A DNA stretch of 64,000 nt from Trachythela sp. YZ-2020 (Eukaryota > Cnidaria > Anthozoa > Malacalcyonacea > Clavulariidae): contig JADLSH010000112.1 of NCBI GenBank assembly GCA_016169945.1, positions 868,001 through 932,000 on the forward strand. The letters run 5' to 3'. The notes beneath the pieces are model-generated. The model saw only the letters and a list, made by a program, of their open reading frames with translations. It was not told the DNA's origin and made no database searches. Each line of letters begins with the position of its first letter. Position 1 is the stretch's first letter. The position numbers were made by a program, and so were the translations under genes. Below are positions 34,725 to 44,328 of the stretch, one piece after another.

Positions 34725-34898
34725 GAAAAACTAGTTTCACAATATTCTGACACTGCATAGACCAACGAAAAATTCGTTGGCTCGAGAGGGATTTGAACTC
34801 GGCATCTTCGGGTAGTTCAAATCCGCTCAGCCAACGAATTTTCTCGTTGGTTCATGGTGTCAGAACTGAAACTAGTTTTTCATATCTCTGAGGATGGT
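34725..34898 (-). repeat. tRNA(Leu/Ser)-like SINE folded as an inverted repeat, 13-bp flanking duplication
   Basis: Arms GAAAAACTAGTTTCA...ACCAACGA at left and their complement at right enclose a minus-strand tRNA-like core (GTTGGCTGAGCGG and GAGTTCAAATCCC). The direct repeat TCTTAAGAATTAT (13 bp) flanks both sides (34712-34724, 34899-34911), consistent with target-primed insertion. It lies between the two Harbinger genes. Confidence 0.7.
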
Positions 34899-35167
34899 TC
34901 TTAAGAATTATAAACGTGATTTAATGAAGTAATTTCTTAGGGCACAAGAAGAAACGTTCCCATCTTAAATATTAGCTACCTTTACAAAAGGTAACGAGTG
35001 TCCTTCGCGAAAGAAAACACGTAATTTTGGGTTAAATGTTGCTGAAATTTCACTAAATGAAGGACAATGAGATGGGACCTGGCCACTTACTATGGATTCA
35101 GTCCCCTACGGTTACAGCTCTATCCCTTCTTGCCAATTGTTTAATTTGCCCTCGTAACTGGAACCTG

Positions 35168-36397
35168 TTACTGTGCACTGAATAGATCTGCCAGTGCATC
35201 GCGAATGTTTTCCGCGTCAGACAGTACAATATCGTCGACAGGCGCCACCACTACGTCCTCAGCTTCATTTCCTCTCCATAGTGGTAAGAAGTCATTTTTT
35301 TGTAGCTCACATAAATTGTGCAATATACATGACGCATGAGTGACACTTACCAAGGTGGAAACCTCCATGTCAACACGTTTTGAAAATCTCGTAAACCGGC
35401 CTTTCCACCTACCGAAAGTATTTTCAACCGTCATTCTGGCACGGCTTAATCGGTAGTTAAAAAGTTTTTGACGCCTAGGTGCCTCGTTGTTTCGTGGATA
35501 TCCTTTTATGAGCCATGATAACAAGGGATATGCTGGATCTGCCAGAATGAGCGGTGATACATCTTCACCATTAATTTCTTCTGTAAGGTCGCTTGGAAAG
35601 AGTTTCTGCTCGTTCCCTTTCATAAAAATGGCCGAATTTGAGAAAACACGGGCGTCGTGTACACTCCCCGGCCATCCGATCACAACATCTCTGAACAAAT
35701 AATCACAGTCTACAACTGCTTGCATTAGAATGCTATGGTAGCCTTTTCTATTGACATATTCTGCGTGGCTTTCTGTCGGCGCTAATATTGGGATGTGTGT
35801 GCCATCAATGGCCCCTGCACACATTGGAAACCCCCATTTTCTCTCATAACCATCAATAACATGCAGCAGTTGGTCTCCTTGTGGAAAGCTAATCACTTTG
35901 GACAAATGTTTTGTGATGGCACGGCACACATCTTTAACGCATATACATACAAAAGATCGCGAGACTCCGAACAGATTAGTGATTGTTCTGTACTCTGCAG
36001 TGGAGGCCAGAAAGTACAAGGTGAGCGCTAGTCGTCGTTCTATCGATATTGCACAGCGCATACTGGTGTCAGGATGGTATATTTCTCGACCAATTGAATC
36101 CAGCAGAAATGTAAATGTCCCCTTCGTGACTCGAAAATTGGCGTACCATAACTCCTCATTATAGGTTTGCTCCACCATTTCGATCCAGGTGAATGATCTT
36201 GGGTGCATCCACAATGATCGGTCTCGCGTATGGCAAAGACAGATTAAAATGCCCTCAATAAAAGCAATATGACCCATTTTCAAGGTATAATCAGGACGTT
36301 TAGCTGAAGTTGCAGAAGTGACTATTTGCTTACGCTGTCTTTTACTCTTCCTGCGTTGGAAATGCCAGGACACGATCAATCGCTGATAAATGTCCAT
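35168..36397 (-). CDS. PIF/Harbinger DDE transposase (HARBI1-like), 409 aa
   Basis: A single open frame from an ATG at 36397 to a stop at 35168, of normal length for the family (about 350-420 aa). Motifs in order: helix-turn-helix-like RRLALTLYFLASTAEYRTIT then FGVSRS; first Asp in CAGAIDGTHIPI; VNRKGYHSI; second Asp in GWPGSVHDARVF; LADPAYPLLSWLIKGYP; and the catalytic Glu in RMTVENTFGRWKGRF. A DDE_Tnp_4-type nuclease excises and inserts the element. The gene is convergent with the SANT-like partner at 30538-34370, and its start lies about 230 bp from the right end. No disabling change is seen. Closest described relative by pattern: HARBI1. Confidence 0.95.
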   Translation of the reverse strand: MDIYQRLIVSWHFQRRKSKRQRKQIVTSATSAKRPDYTLKMGHIAFIEGILICLCHTRDRSLWMHPRSFTWIEMVEQTYNEELWYANFRVTKGTFTFLLDSIGREIYHPDTSMRCAISIERRLALTLYFLASTAEYRTITNLFGVSRSFVCICVKDVCRAITKHLSKVISFPQGDQLLHVIDGYERKWGFPMCAGAIDGTHIPILAPTESHAEYVNRKGYHSILMQAVVDCDYLFRDVVIGWPGSVHDARVFSNSAIFMKGNEQKLFPSDLTEEINGEDVSPLILADPAYPLLSWLIKGYPRNNEAPRRQKLFNYRLSRARMTVENTFGRWKGRFTRFSKRVDMEVSTLVSVTHASCILHNLCELQKNDFLPLWRGNEAEDVVVAPVDDIVLSDAENIRDALADLFSAQ

Positions 36398-36717
36398 TAT
36401 TTACAAAATTTCCCGCGAAAAAAGATGGTGCCTAAACAACTACCGCTTTAAATTGTACCAAAGGCTCTTATTTAACAGTGCCAACTTGGGGTGCTTATTT
36501 TTTTTTTTTAGCCGGCGGGCTCGACGTAAAAATTGTTGTGTAAACGTGGAGTGCCATATTTTAAGAGGAGCCCGCGGGCCAAAATTTAAGGGTGCCGTGC
36601 CCAAAATTTGTGCAGTGTAAACGGGCCTTTAAACTCAGGATATGAGAACTTCTGATAAATAATATTTATTAAACAACCACAATTTTATTTTAGTCAAACA
36701 TCAAAAGATTTTGTAAG

Positions 36718-37250
36718 ATGCATCTTACGTGCTCAAATCAGAGCATATTGGCAAAGTTGGATACACTTGGGAATTTTGATGCTGAGCTTCAGACGGCAAA
36801 GAATATTATAACCAACGAAAACCATACCATTCAACATCTAGAAGATGACAGCAAAAGTGAGGCCCAAAAGGAACTGACGAAAAGGAAAGCTGACTGTCAC
36901 CCAGGGTTTAATGTTGCCTTTGATAACATTGACATGGAATTGAAGACCAAGAATATGACAATGATCAATCAAAATAGGGATATTCACTGGATCAATCACC
37001 GCATGGTAATAAACAGGGTATCTGGCAATTCTTGTTCAAGTGAAGGACAAAAGGATGATCTTTGAAAAATTACTAACTTGAAATTTCTACTTTCACATGA
37101 CATGACATGAAAAGTCAAAGATTTAACTATATCATTCTGGTATCAAGGATTTTGGTTGAGTATTTTGATGCTTTTGCTCCACTAAAGGATGTTTGTATTC
37201 AACCCATTCCTCATAAATATAGTAAAGAAATGTGTCAGAAGTCAACAAAG
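36718..37250 (+). pseudogene. DUF6589-like protein fragment
   Basis: The open frame 36718-37065 contains DCHPGFNVAFDNIDMEL, then KNMTMINQNRDIHWINHRMV. A frame change follows, and 37140-37250 reads ILVSRILVEYFDAFAPLKDV then PIPHKYSKEMCQKSTK before a GT. Both blocks match my memory of the first part of DUF6589 proteins (DN-x-x-x-x-x-x-x-x-x-M, then IPHxYSxEM), which are common in cnidarian and fungal transposon contexts. The rest of the domain is missing. It lies 3' of the nested Harbinger and probably continues the gene begun at 28835. Confidence 0.55.
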
Positions 37251-37889
37251 GTACATACTATTACTGACTACTGAATTTTTGAAATCTCTATGGACATTAT
37301 GTATTAATTGAGTCAAGAAGTGCTTACGTCACACAATTTTCAACCACTATTGAGGCATAATTATAAACATTAGGTTTACGCAAATATGCAATGTGGAATG
37401 CGCATTGCCCAAATATGAATTGTTTAACAGTGGTGTGATGTAAGGACTTCTAACCTTTAAAACCTAACACTTTGCCCTTGACATGTAAAATCATCTTGCT
37501 TTAGGCAGAGTAAAATAGCAAAGTAGTGCTAATGTCAGCTTGGACACTTTAAGGGGATAAAAAATATTAATGGGATAAGTGGATAACCATGCAGATTTTA
37601 AAATGGGTAAAAGACACAGGCAGATAGTATGGTTAACACATTAACATCCAAGTTACCCTTGCTAAATGTTAATATTAAACCATCATCCAAAGGTTTTTCA
37701 ATGTACACTATGTCTTTTTTCTGTGTCTACATGTGGATATAAGCTTGTTTCTTGTGTTCAAATAACTTAGTTCTGGATGGCAGATGATAACAAATTTCTC
37801 ATGTAAACATAAGTTACACCTTTTAAGTATTTTCGGCTTAATTGAATATTCCATACTAGAGTTTTTCAATGTCCAAATATATTTGCTGA
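37251..37889. other. Interior of the DUF6589-type element, no supported gene
   Basis: AT-rich, no recognisable coding. It may hold degraded parts of the element's missing core. Confidence 0.4.
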
Positions 37890-37891
37890 GT

Positions 37892-38182
37892 TCAGTAAAG
37901 TTTTTGTGTTTTGGGTTTCTGAATGAGCTGGTGTGGTTGTATAAGATTAATAAACGGAGAAACAACAACCACAATGTGTCCCGACGCTTTGGAAATTGTA
38001 TCCACAATTAATGGCAATGATTGGTATATGAGCGATTTCCCAAAACCAGTTGGGAGATTTACAAACACGCCAGATTTCTTTCCAACAATATGAATAATGG
38101 CTCTTAATTGTTGATACTCATTGATCTTTTCTATACTAAACTTCTCGCATACTCTCTTGAAAGCCAAGTCGAAATCCGCCAT
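37892..38182 (-). pseudogene. RecQ-like helicase N-terminal fragment
   Basis: From the ATG at 38182 (MADFDLAFKRVCEKF) the frame shows INEYQQLRAI (motif-0-like), [20 protein letters not shown] (Walker A, GFGKS) and [14 protein letters not shown] (motif Ia). That is the start of a RecQ-type superfamily-2 helicase, where about 500-600 more residues would be expected. An upstream in-frame ATG at 38224 exists. It ends after about 97 codons at a stop and the coding match is lost, so it is truncated. It starts about 170 bp from the element's right end and faces inward, so it is a gene of the transposon, not of the host. Confidence 0.75.
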
Positions 38183-39219
38183 CTTGTTTTCTTTTTGCCG
38201 CGAAGGCATATCAAAATCTACCAATCACAGTGAACCTTCCCGATTTAAGAAGGTTCGCAGTGATTGGTCAAATCGAGGGAATGGAATGTATCGCTCGGTC
38301 CAGCAGACGTTAGTTGGCGAGGGTTTGAGCCACAAGAACGTCTGCGAGCAGGCTAAGTATTACCACACAACATGACATACCAAATCCTGGTACAATTTGA
38401 TAAACCGTTGCTTATTTATCTCCGCACTGGTATTCTGTGGTACATTAGAGTTTGTTCCACAGAATGTTCAATTAAAAAAATATTTAAGTCTATGAAATCT
38501 AGCCCAAAAACCCCCAGGAAGAAAAAATATATCGATAAACTGTACTAAAAAATATTAAGAAGCCACATTATATATATTTGACAAAAGATATGGAACATGT
38601 AAATTTTTGTGGTATTCTGTGGTACATACACCTGTATAACCTCAGAATAATTCTCATACTGTTTGCTGTTTTCCTTGATCTGATCTTTGACTGTTTCAAA
38701 TCGATCCGGATACGTTTTTAAATCTTTAAGAAGATATTTTTTCTCATTCCTCCAAGGAGTATACAACATGATCTCACGGCAATAGTTTTCTGGATCTTTA
38801 TCCATTTTATAAGAATTCTTCCTTGATGCCATCAACTGTCCCATCGTTATTTATTGGGTCATCATCTTCATTGTCATCTAAGTCGTTTTCATCAACATAG
38901 TCATCTTTCGCACATAAGGATGCATAAGTAATTTTCGCTTTTCTGGATTCATTACATTTGCAATGAAACCAAGCAACAAAGTCAGACTCGATATCTTGTG
39001 AATTGTCGGGAAGATCTTTAATTTTCTCCATGCTCATAAGCAAGAAGTTAGTTCATCTGGATCAGATGTATTAATGAATTGAAAGTGTTGAGATGATCTT
39101 GCATTTGACCACAGACTTCTAATGGTCGAAATATAGCTTTTTATCTGTGTATTTCTTCTGGAAAGTTTTGCTTCGATACTACGACTAAAAGTATTTTATT
39201 TATTACACTTTGCCAATTT

Positions 39220-40775
39220 CACACTAACTTACAGTTTACAATAACAACAAAGATAATATACAATCACAAGGCAGGGTATACGCTACAGCTCACACCAAAT
39301 ACAGCGGCCCTTGACCACAACGCGACTCACAAGACAAGACAAAACGAAGAAACATTTATAGAACTAATAACAAGACAAAGTCGAATGAAACAACTTACAA
39401 GACATGTTAGAAGACAAACATATAGACTTCCATGTTCTAGGATTTTCTAAAGCTGATTTGTAATAATCATACAATCTGTTCTTGAAACTGCTAAAGCTAG
39501 CGTTTTTCGATGTCAGTTTGTTGGGTAGTAGATCTAGACACTCGTGCCAATAGCAGAGTGGGAGGAGATCCGACATTTCAAGTTTTCGCATATAGCCGAC
39601 TTTGCACATAAATGACAGATCTAGAATAAATTTGCTCGCGCGTCTTTCCGAGCATTTGATCAATTCCACAGATTGCGGAGCCCAGGTCAAATATACGGTA
39701 TGACGAACCGAGATACTTTTAATGTCTAGGGTAGTTCTTCTTATGTAGCCTAACATTTTTGTTGCTTGAGCACATTGCACTTCAACATGCTTGGCCCATG
39801 TCAGATTGTATGCAGTCCACACCCCCAAATCTGTTTCGTGATCAGTTCCTTCTAGGACAGAATTATGCAGCTTTGTCCGGGAAATCGATCTTGTTGAGTT
39901 TCCTTGTGATTCTTAAACTTTGCATTTCTCCGCATTCAGTACAAGGTTCACTTTGCTGGCGCTTTCTTCAAAGTTCGTCAGATCTTGTTGTAGCGATGCC
40001 CCTTCAGCAACAGAGTTTATTGTTTTGAAAATTTTTGTATCGTCCGCAAAGGTTGCAATGTTTGAGGTGACCACGGTTTTACAGAGGTGGTTTTCATATA
40101 AAAGAAACAGCAATGGACCAAGAATAGAGCCATGCAGTACACCGGATGTCACTGCTATCGGTCTGATGTTGCTCCACCAACTGTTGTTTGTTGATAACGA
40201 TTGCTGAAGTATGATGAAAACCAGTTCAGGAGGTTACCTCGAAAACCGAACTTGCATAATCGATGCAGTAGCTGAGCGTGACTAACTTTATCGAATGCAT
40301 TCAACATGTCCAAGTAAATCACGTCAATCTGTTTACGGACCTATATGTTCAGACACTTCAATCAGTTGTGTTACACAAGACTTTCGTGGGACAAACCCAT
40401 GTTGACAAGGGTTGATTTGTTGGAAAACATGATGTTCGATGTTATGGAACACGCAACGTTCTAGGACTTTGGAGATGAGGGGGAGCAACGAGATTGGACG
40501 GTAGTTCTCTACGTACGATTTGACGCAGGAAGTACACCGCAGCGTAGGGATTTGTTGAAGAAGGCGCAGAGTGATGGAGCGAATTGGGATGAAGTTTCCG
40601 TCAATAATCGTGCTGGTTCCGAGTATTCTTCTGTATTGAGGTCGCTATTGTCGTCACAAGTAAAAATGGACGCAAAATATTCATTAACTCTTTCTAAAGG
40701 GCAGCGTCGAATATCAACCGCCAAATGTTGATGACTTTGAGCGCTTGTATCTTTGGCGCCCCTCACCCAAAACGG
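39220..40775 (-). pseudogene. LINE reverse transcriptase, 5'-truncated and frameshifted
   Basis: Minus strand. The part upstream of the RT fingers (SQFAPSLCAFFNKSLRCGVL, 40560) leads to YRPISLLPLISKVLE and CQHGFVPRKSCVTQLIEV (40500-40370), DVIYLDMLNAFDKVSHAQLL (40310), GSILGPLLFLLYENHL, and the catalytic FADDT (40045). A C-terminal block follows, with LGYIRRTTLDIKS and YKSALENPRTWKSI (39740-39430). Several frame changes are present. No endonuclease domain remains, so the copy is 5'-truncated, as is usual for LINEs. The RT type is CR1/L2/jockey-like by motif pattern. Confidence 0.85.
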
Positions 40776-41069
40776 ACGAAAATACCACCAATCGATTCAG
40801 CAAACACATCTGTTCTTGGCTAATGCCAAACAAATCGCTAAACACATTGTTTTACAGATCTCTGTGAGTTTTAACACCTTTGTAATCTGATATTTATTAT
40901 TATCGTAAACTAATTATATATTCAGTACCTTTGGTCGATTATAACTTCTGTTTTAAAAACCGTGTGATTTTCGCTAATACACTGTTTTATAGAGCTTTAA
41001 AAACAGTACATACTGACCAACTTTCAAAGAAACACAATAAATATTGACAAAGTTACGGCAAAATTTGAA

Positions 41070-41195
41070 ATGTAAACGGGTCAAACCTGAATTTCAGACA
41101 AAAACAACCAGAAAAGGCCAAACACAAACAAAGACTGTTGCTATGGTTTTTTAAGTGGGTGGAATGATTTCCCCAGGGTACAATACCCTATATAA
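41070..41195. repeat. Dispersed repeat, inverted copy at 62285-62412
   Basis: GACAAAAACAACCAGAAAAG, GACTGTTGCTATGGTTTTTT and the 'CCCCAGGGTACAATACC' region reappear as reverse complement at 62285-62412 with a few mismatches. Both lie next to TIR-bounded elements. Confidence 0.8.
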
Positions 41196-41390
41196 GATAT
41201 TTTTGTCGGGACTGAAGCGCGTGGGCAAACCATATATAGTCAAACTACGGCAAGCGTGTGCATGCTGGAAAATTCCCGATAAATAAAAAAAAATTCAAAA
41301 TAAATATTTCTAGGCTTAGTATCGAAGCGAAACTTAGATAAGAAAGACACAGATAAAAAGCTAAATTTCGACAATTAGAAGTCTCTGATA

Positions 41391-42311
41391 ATATGGAAGA
41401 ATAAAGAAGATATTAAAGATTGTTTGAGTTGAACTGGAGTATACTGGAGGTATGTTTGGGATTAAGAGGAAATTTTTTAGAAACTCACGTATTTTTTGTC
41501 AACAACGCTCAAAACTTAGTAACCAGGCTTTTGTTTTTACATTACGTAATTGCCCGGTTGCTATGGAAACAATGTGGAAATCACAAGATTGTTCATGGGA
41601 TGAGTGTTTCTGTGTTTGCATTCGAATTTATAGTTGTAAAAGACTGCAAATATTGATGTAAATACAATTTGAGGATGTCAACAAGAAAGAGTATTACAAT
41701 ATAGGGACACTGGATATATTCTGTGTTGTTTTTAATTGGTTAGTTCCAAAAGAATGGCGATCCCGCATTCATGTGTAATTGCGTATTTCTAGTGCTGTTC
41801 GTGGGTTGTGGGCAAACATTGAAATAATGTGGGTAATGATATGGCTCTAAAAGTGCTGCCATGTATCGAAATTTGGTTTACGTTGCATATCATGAAAGTA
41901 GTGAATAGAAATGTGGGAAATTTCGTTTAACCACGAAGTTCGATCTGCAATCAAAAAATGTGAAAACATCTGGCACCCAAGGCAATCTGCAGCACACTGC
42001 ACATAGAACCATGAAGTCTAGATTTTCCTATTAAATTTCCTGTTATGTTGACTAAGCAAAGTAGGCTTTGAAAATTTCACCTGGAAATGATATAAAGTAG
42101 CTGTTACAGTGTTATAAGGAGGAGTTTCTACCTCATGCATATCTTAAGGTTGGGGAAACATATATTTATATTAATTAGTGCAAAATTTAAACAACCGATC
42201 TCAGTGTTAAAGCTCTTCAGATTGCACTTGTTCTTTACCATAGAAAAGGCCACTTTGAAGAAAATTATGGGTTGGCATGTACTCCCATGCCTCCCTTCTT
42301 GCTGAGTTCTG
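41391..42311. other. Non-coding stretch
   Basis: AT-rich sequence between the TIR element and the 3' end of the next LINE. Overlapping short frames near 41420-41661 show no motif. Confidence 0.5.
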
Positions 42312-42713
42312 ATAATAATAATAATCTTTATTTATCCATCTTAAGTATAAAAGTACAATGGATTTACAGGTTGATTCAAATTACATTAAAAATATCTTAG
42401 AACATTATATACAGATAAGAATCTTAAGTATGTATAGACAAACTAAAAACTATGTGAGTGCACTTGCACGAGCTAAGAAGGAGCGTTTATGTCTTTCAGT
42501 TCGCGATAATGTGTTTTTACTATTAATTGTTCGTAAAAATCGTATGGATTATTTGATTTAAAAGTCTTGTATGAAAAGGATGGGAAGGATCATTCATAAT
42601 CTTCCACGCTTCACGTTTCAGAAGTTCTTCTCTTCGATCAGAGAGGCTTTGTAGATAGTCATTGTTATAACCAAGAACTCGGAGGCAGTGGGTCTGGGTT
42701 CGTTCAATTTCAT

Positions 42714-44307
42714 TTACGAGATAAGTTGGAAGCCAATAGGTGAGGCATATTCAAGAATAGATCTAATATTGGATTTATAAAGGGTAATACCTACTTCCAC
42801 AGGTAGATTAGCTTTCCTGCATTTTCTTAAGATATATACTTGACGGTTAGCTTTCTGTATAACAGTTTCAATATGATTGTTCCATTTGAGGTTGTTTTGA
42901 AACCCCATTCCAAGTAGTTTAAATTTGTCCACTCTTTCAACTAGTTCATCACTGATATAAACAGGAGGAGGTTCCGATACTGATTCTGTGAAGCATATCC
43001 ACATGTCCTTTGTTTTTTTGACGTTGATGGTCATTTTGTTCGACACTGACCAATTTTGGATAATGTCTAGAGCCTGTTGGACATGGCTTATTTCCCCGGC
43101 TCCAACTGCTTGATCGAGTGTGCAGTCATCGGCATACTTCGAGGTATCGACGGTTAGGTTTGCAGGGATTTCATCCTCTAAATCATCGATGTATACATTA
43201 AATAGCATAGGAGAGATGACCGAGCCTTGCGGAACTCCAGCTGGGCATGGAGCGGATGTTGACAACATTTGAAGTAGCTTTACCTGTTGACTTCTCATGG
43301 ATAGGAAATCTCGAATCCACAGCCAAAAAGATTTAGTTATGTTGATAGAGGCCAATTTAGAAAGGAGAATTCGGTGGTCCACCATATCAAACGCTTTGCA
43401 GAAGTCAATGAAAATAGCATGGATACCTTTTCTGCCATGCGCAGTGTTATCAGTTTTATCAAACCATTTTTGTGAAGTTTCAATCAATGCTGAAATTGTT
43501 GAACGGCCCTTGAGAAATGCATGTTGGTTATCTTTTAATGTAAGATCTGCACAATTTAATTGCAATTGAATCTTTTCCAGCACTTTAGCTAACTGTGGAA
43601 GCACAGAAATTTGACGAAAGTCGGTTTCAATGTTTTTCAGTGGGACAATTTTAGGCACAGGGTTATTAGAGCTTGTTTGTACAAGGTGGGATATTTACAT
43701 TGAATTATACTACTCGTGATGATGTTATGTGCTACGGAGCTAAGTCTTCACTATACTGCTTCAAGAACCACGCAGGATTCCATCAATGCCAGTCGCCTTC
43801 TTCACCTTTAATGCATTAAGGGCCTTTTTCACCTGACCTATCGATGGTATGGGGGGATCAATTTCTTTAAGATGGTGTCGCACATTATTTAGGTCATAAC
43901 TAGCAGCATTGTCTAACATCATTCCATTCCAAGGGGCGGTAAAACGGCCTGTAATTTTCAGTCAGTTCAGAAAGATCGTAGTTTTGGCACCCGTTTGCTG
44001 GAAGATTGGATGTACCATCCATGCCAACTAGTGAGGAGATGGACTTAAACCATTTACTAGAGTTTGATTTACGGTGGTCTTTGGCTTTACTTTCATAGTA
44101 GACTATTTTCGCTTTAGATATCAGACTAGAGACTTTATGGCACAAGCGTATATAGTTTATACTATCCCCACGACTAAAAGCTCGCTGTCTAGCTTTAATT
44201 TCCATTTTAATGTGGCTTGTCATCCATGGTTTGTCTGAGTTGTGGACTCTGATGGTTTTGACAGGCACCTCCGTGTCCAACATGTGAATCACAGTCTCAT
44301 TGAACAA
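42714..44307 (-). pseudogene. LINE linker and reverse transcriptase
   Basis: The linker (44307-43900) has DKPWMTSHIKMEIKARQRAF and SSKWFKSISSLVG, typical between endonuclease and RT. The RT (43658-42714) reads DFRQISVLPQLAKVLEKI, AIFIDFCKAFDMVDHRILLS (first Asp), AGVPQGSVISPMLFNVYIDD and the catalytic KYADDCT, then LLGMGFQNNLKWNNHIETVI. The usual Y-RPIS is decayed to F-RQIS. Frames change at about 43890 and the coding match ends at 42714. The two catalytic Asp residues of the ADD box are intact. Confidence 0.85.
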
Positions 44308-44328
44308 CTTGATCTTTTTTCAACATCT

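Larger units (their letters stand above)
30273..36628. mobile_element. PIF/Harbinger transposon, 6.36 kb, TTA target duplication, both genes open
   Basis: The terminal inverted repeats start AGGCCCGTTTACACT and continue for about 45 bp (CACAAATTTTGGGCACGGCAC...). An exact TTA duplication lies at 30270-30272 and 36629-36631. The element holds a plus-strand five-exon SANT-like gene and a minus-strand single-exon DDE transposase, convergently arranged. Both reading frames are uninterrupted. Introns and the spacer contain younger tRNA-derived repeats and foldbacks. Known: PIF/Harbinger elements carry exactly this gene pair. Inferred: recently active. Confidence 0.95.
28603..38355. mobile_element. 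DUF6589/RecQ-type DNA transposon with 9-bp target duplication (holds a nested Harbinger)
   Basis: Long inverted repeats of about 78 bp (TAGCCTGCTCGCAGACGTTC at 28603; its complement ending at 38355) differ at only one or two bases. An exact 9-bp duplication AGTATTACC lies at 28594-28602 and 38356-38364. With the 6.36-kb Harbinger removed, the element is about 3.4 kb. It keeps pieces of a Cys-finger/DUF6589-like gene on the plus strand and the start of a RecQ-like helicase on the minus strand. Most of the core is missing, so this is a deletion derivative. Superfamily is undetermined; 9 bp fits Mutator-like and some KDZ-like elements. Confidence 0.8.
28129..38634. mobile_element. Tc1/mariner-like MITE (about 0.75 kb of its own sequence), split by a nested element
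   Basis: Inverted ends CAGGTGTAGGTACCACAG (28129) and CTGTGGTACATACACCTG (ending 38634) are flanked by TA on both sides (28127-28128, 38635-38636), as expected for Tc1/mariner. The left half 28129-28602 and right half 38356-38634 align in order with the uninterrupted copy at 53930-54627. That copy shows the empty target site for the element inserted here. No coding capacity. Confidence 0.88.
26936..39043 (-). pseudogene. Helitron PIF1-like helicase, split by nested insertions
   Basis: Two minus-strand blocks belong to one gene. The upstream block (39043-38640) carries a Cys/acidic region, then YCREIMLYTPWRNEKK and KQYENYSEVI. The downstream block (28126-26936) continues with DSALEEIESEE, then FGCFDPGKDKQHSQYDL, YLNRQAETAPDEISV, FKIPANRGFS, and LNTIRSQLQKLQVIFIDEI (Walker-B, D-E-I), then GLYSVCRVLKEAKYDL and MTNGAECIIKRL. 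This is the order of the helicase half of metazoan Helitron Rep/Hel proteins, which unwind DNA during rolling-circle transposition. The Walker-A segment could not be read clearly. Several frame changes and the 10.5-kb insertion between ..SEVI and DSAL.. make it dead. The Rep nuclease part is not in this copy; a separate Rep piece lies at 63323-63996. Confidence 0.85.
39106..41390. mobile_element. DNA element with about 75-bp inverted repeats, holding a LINE insertion
   Basis: AGACTTCTAATGGTCGAAAT (39116) and ATTTCGACAATTAGAAGTCT (ending near 41383) belong to imperfect inverted repeats of about 75 bp at the two ends. Most of the interior is the LINE at 39220-40775. The remaining 41070-41195 part is shared, inverted, with 62285-62412. 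No clear target duplication was seen. Confidence 0.6.

Noticed and set aside
42358..42561. 67-aa plus-strand protein near the LINE 3' end
   Set aside because: Lies antisense to the LINE 3' region and has no motif.
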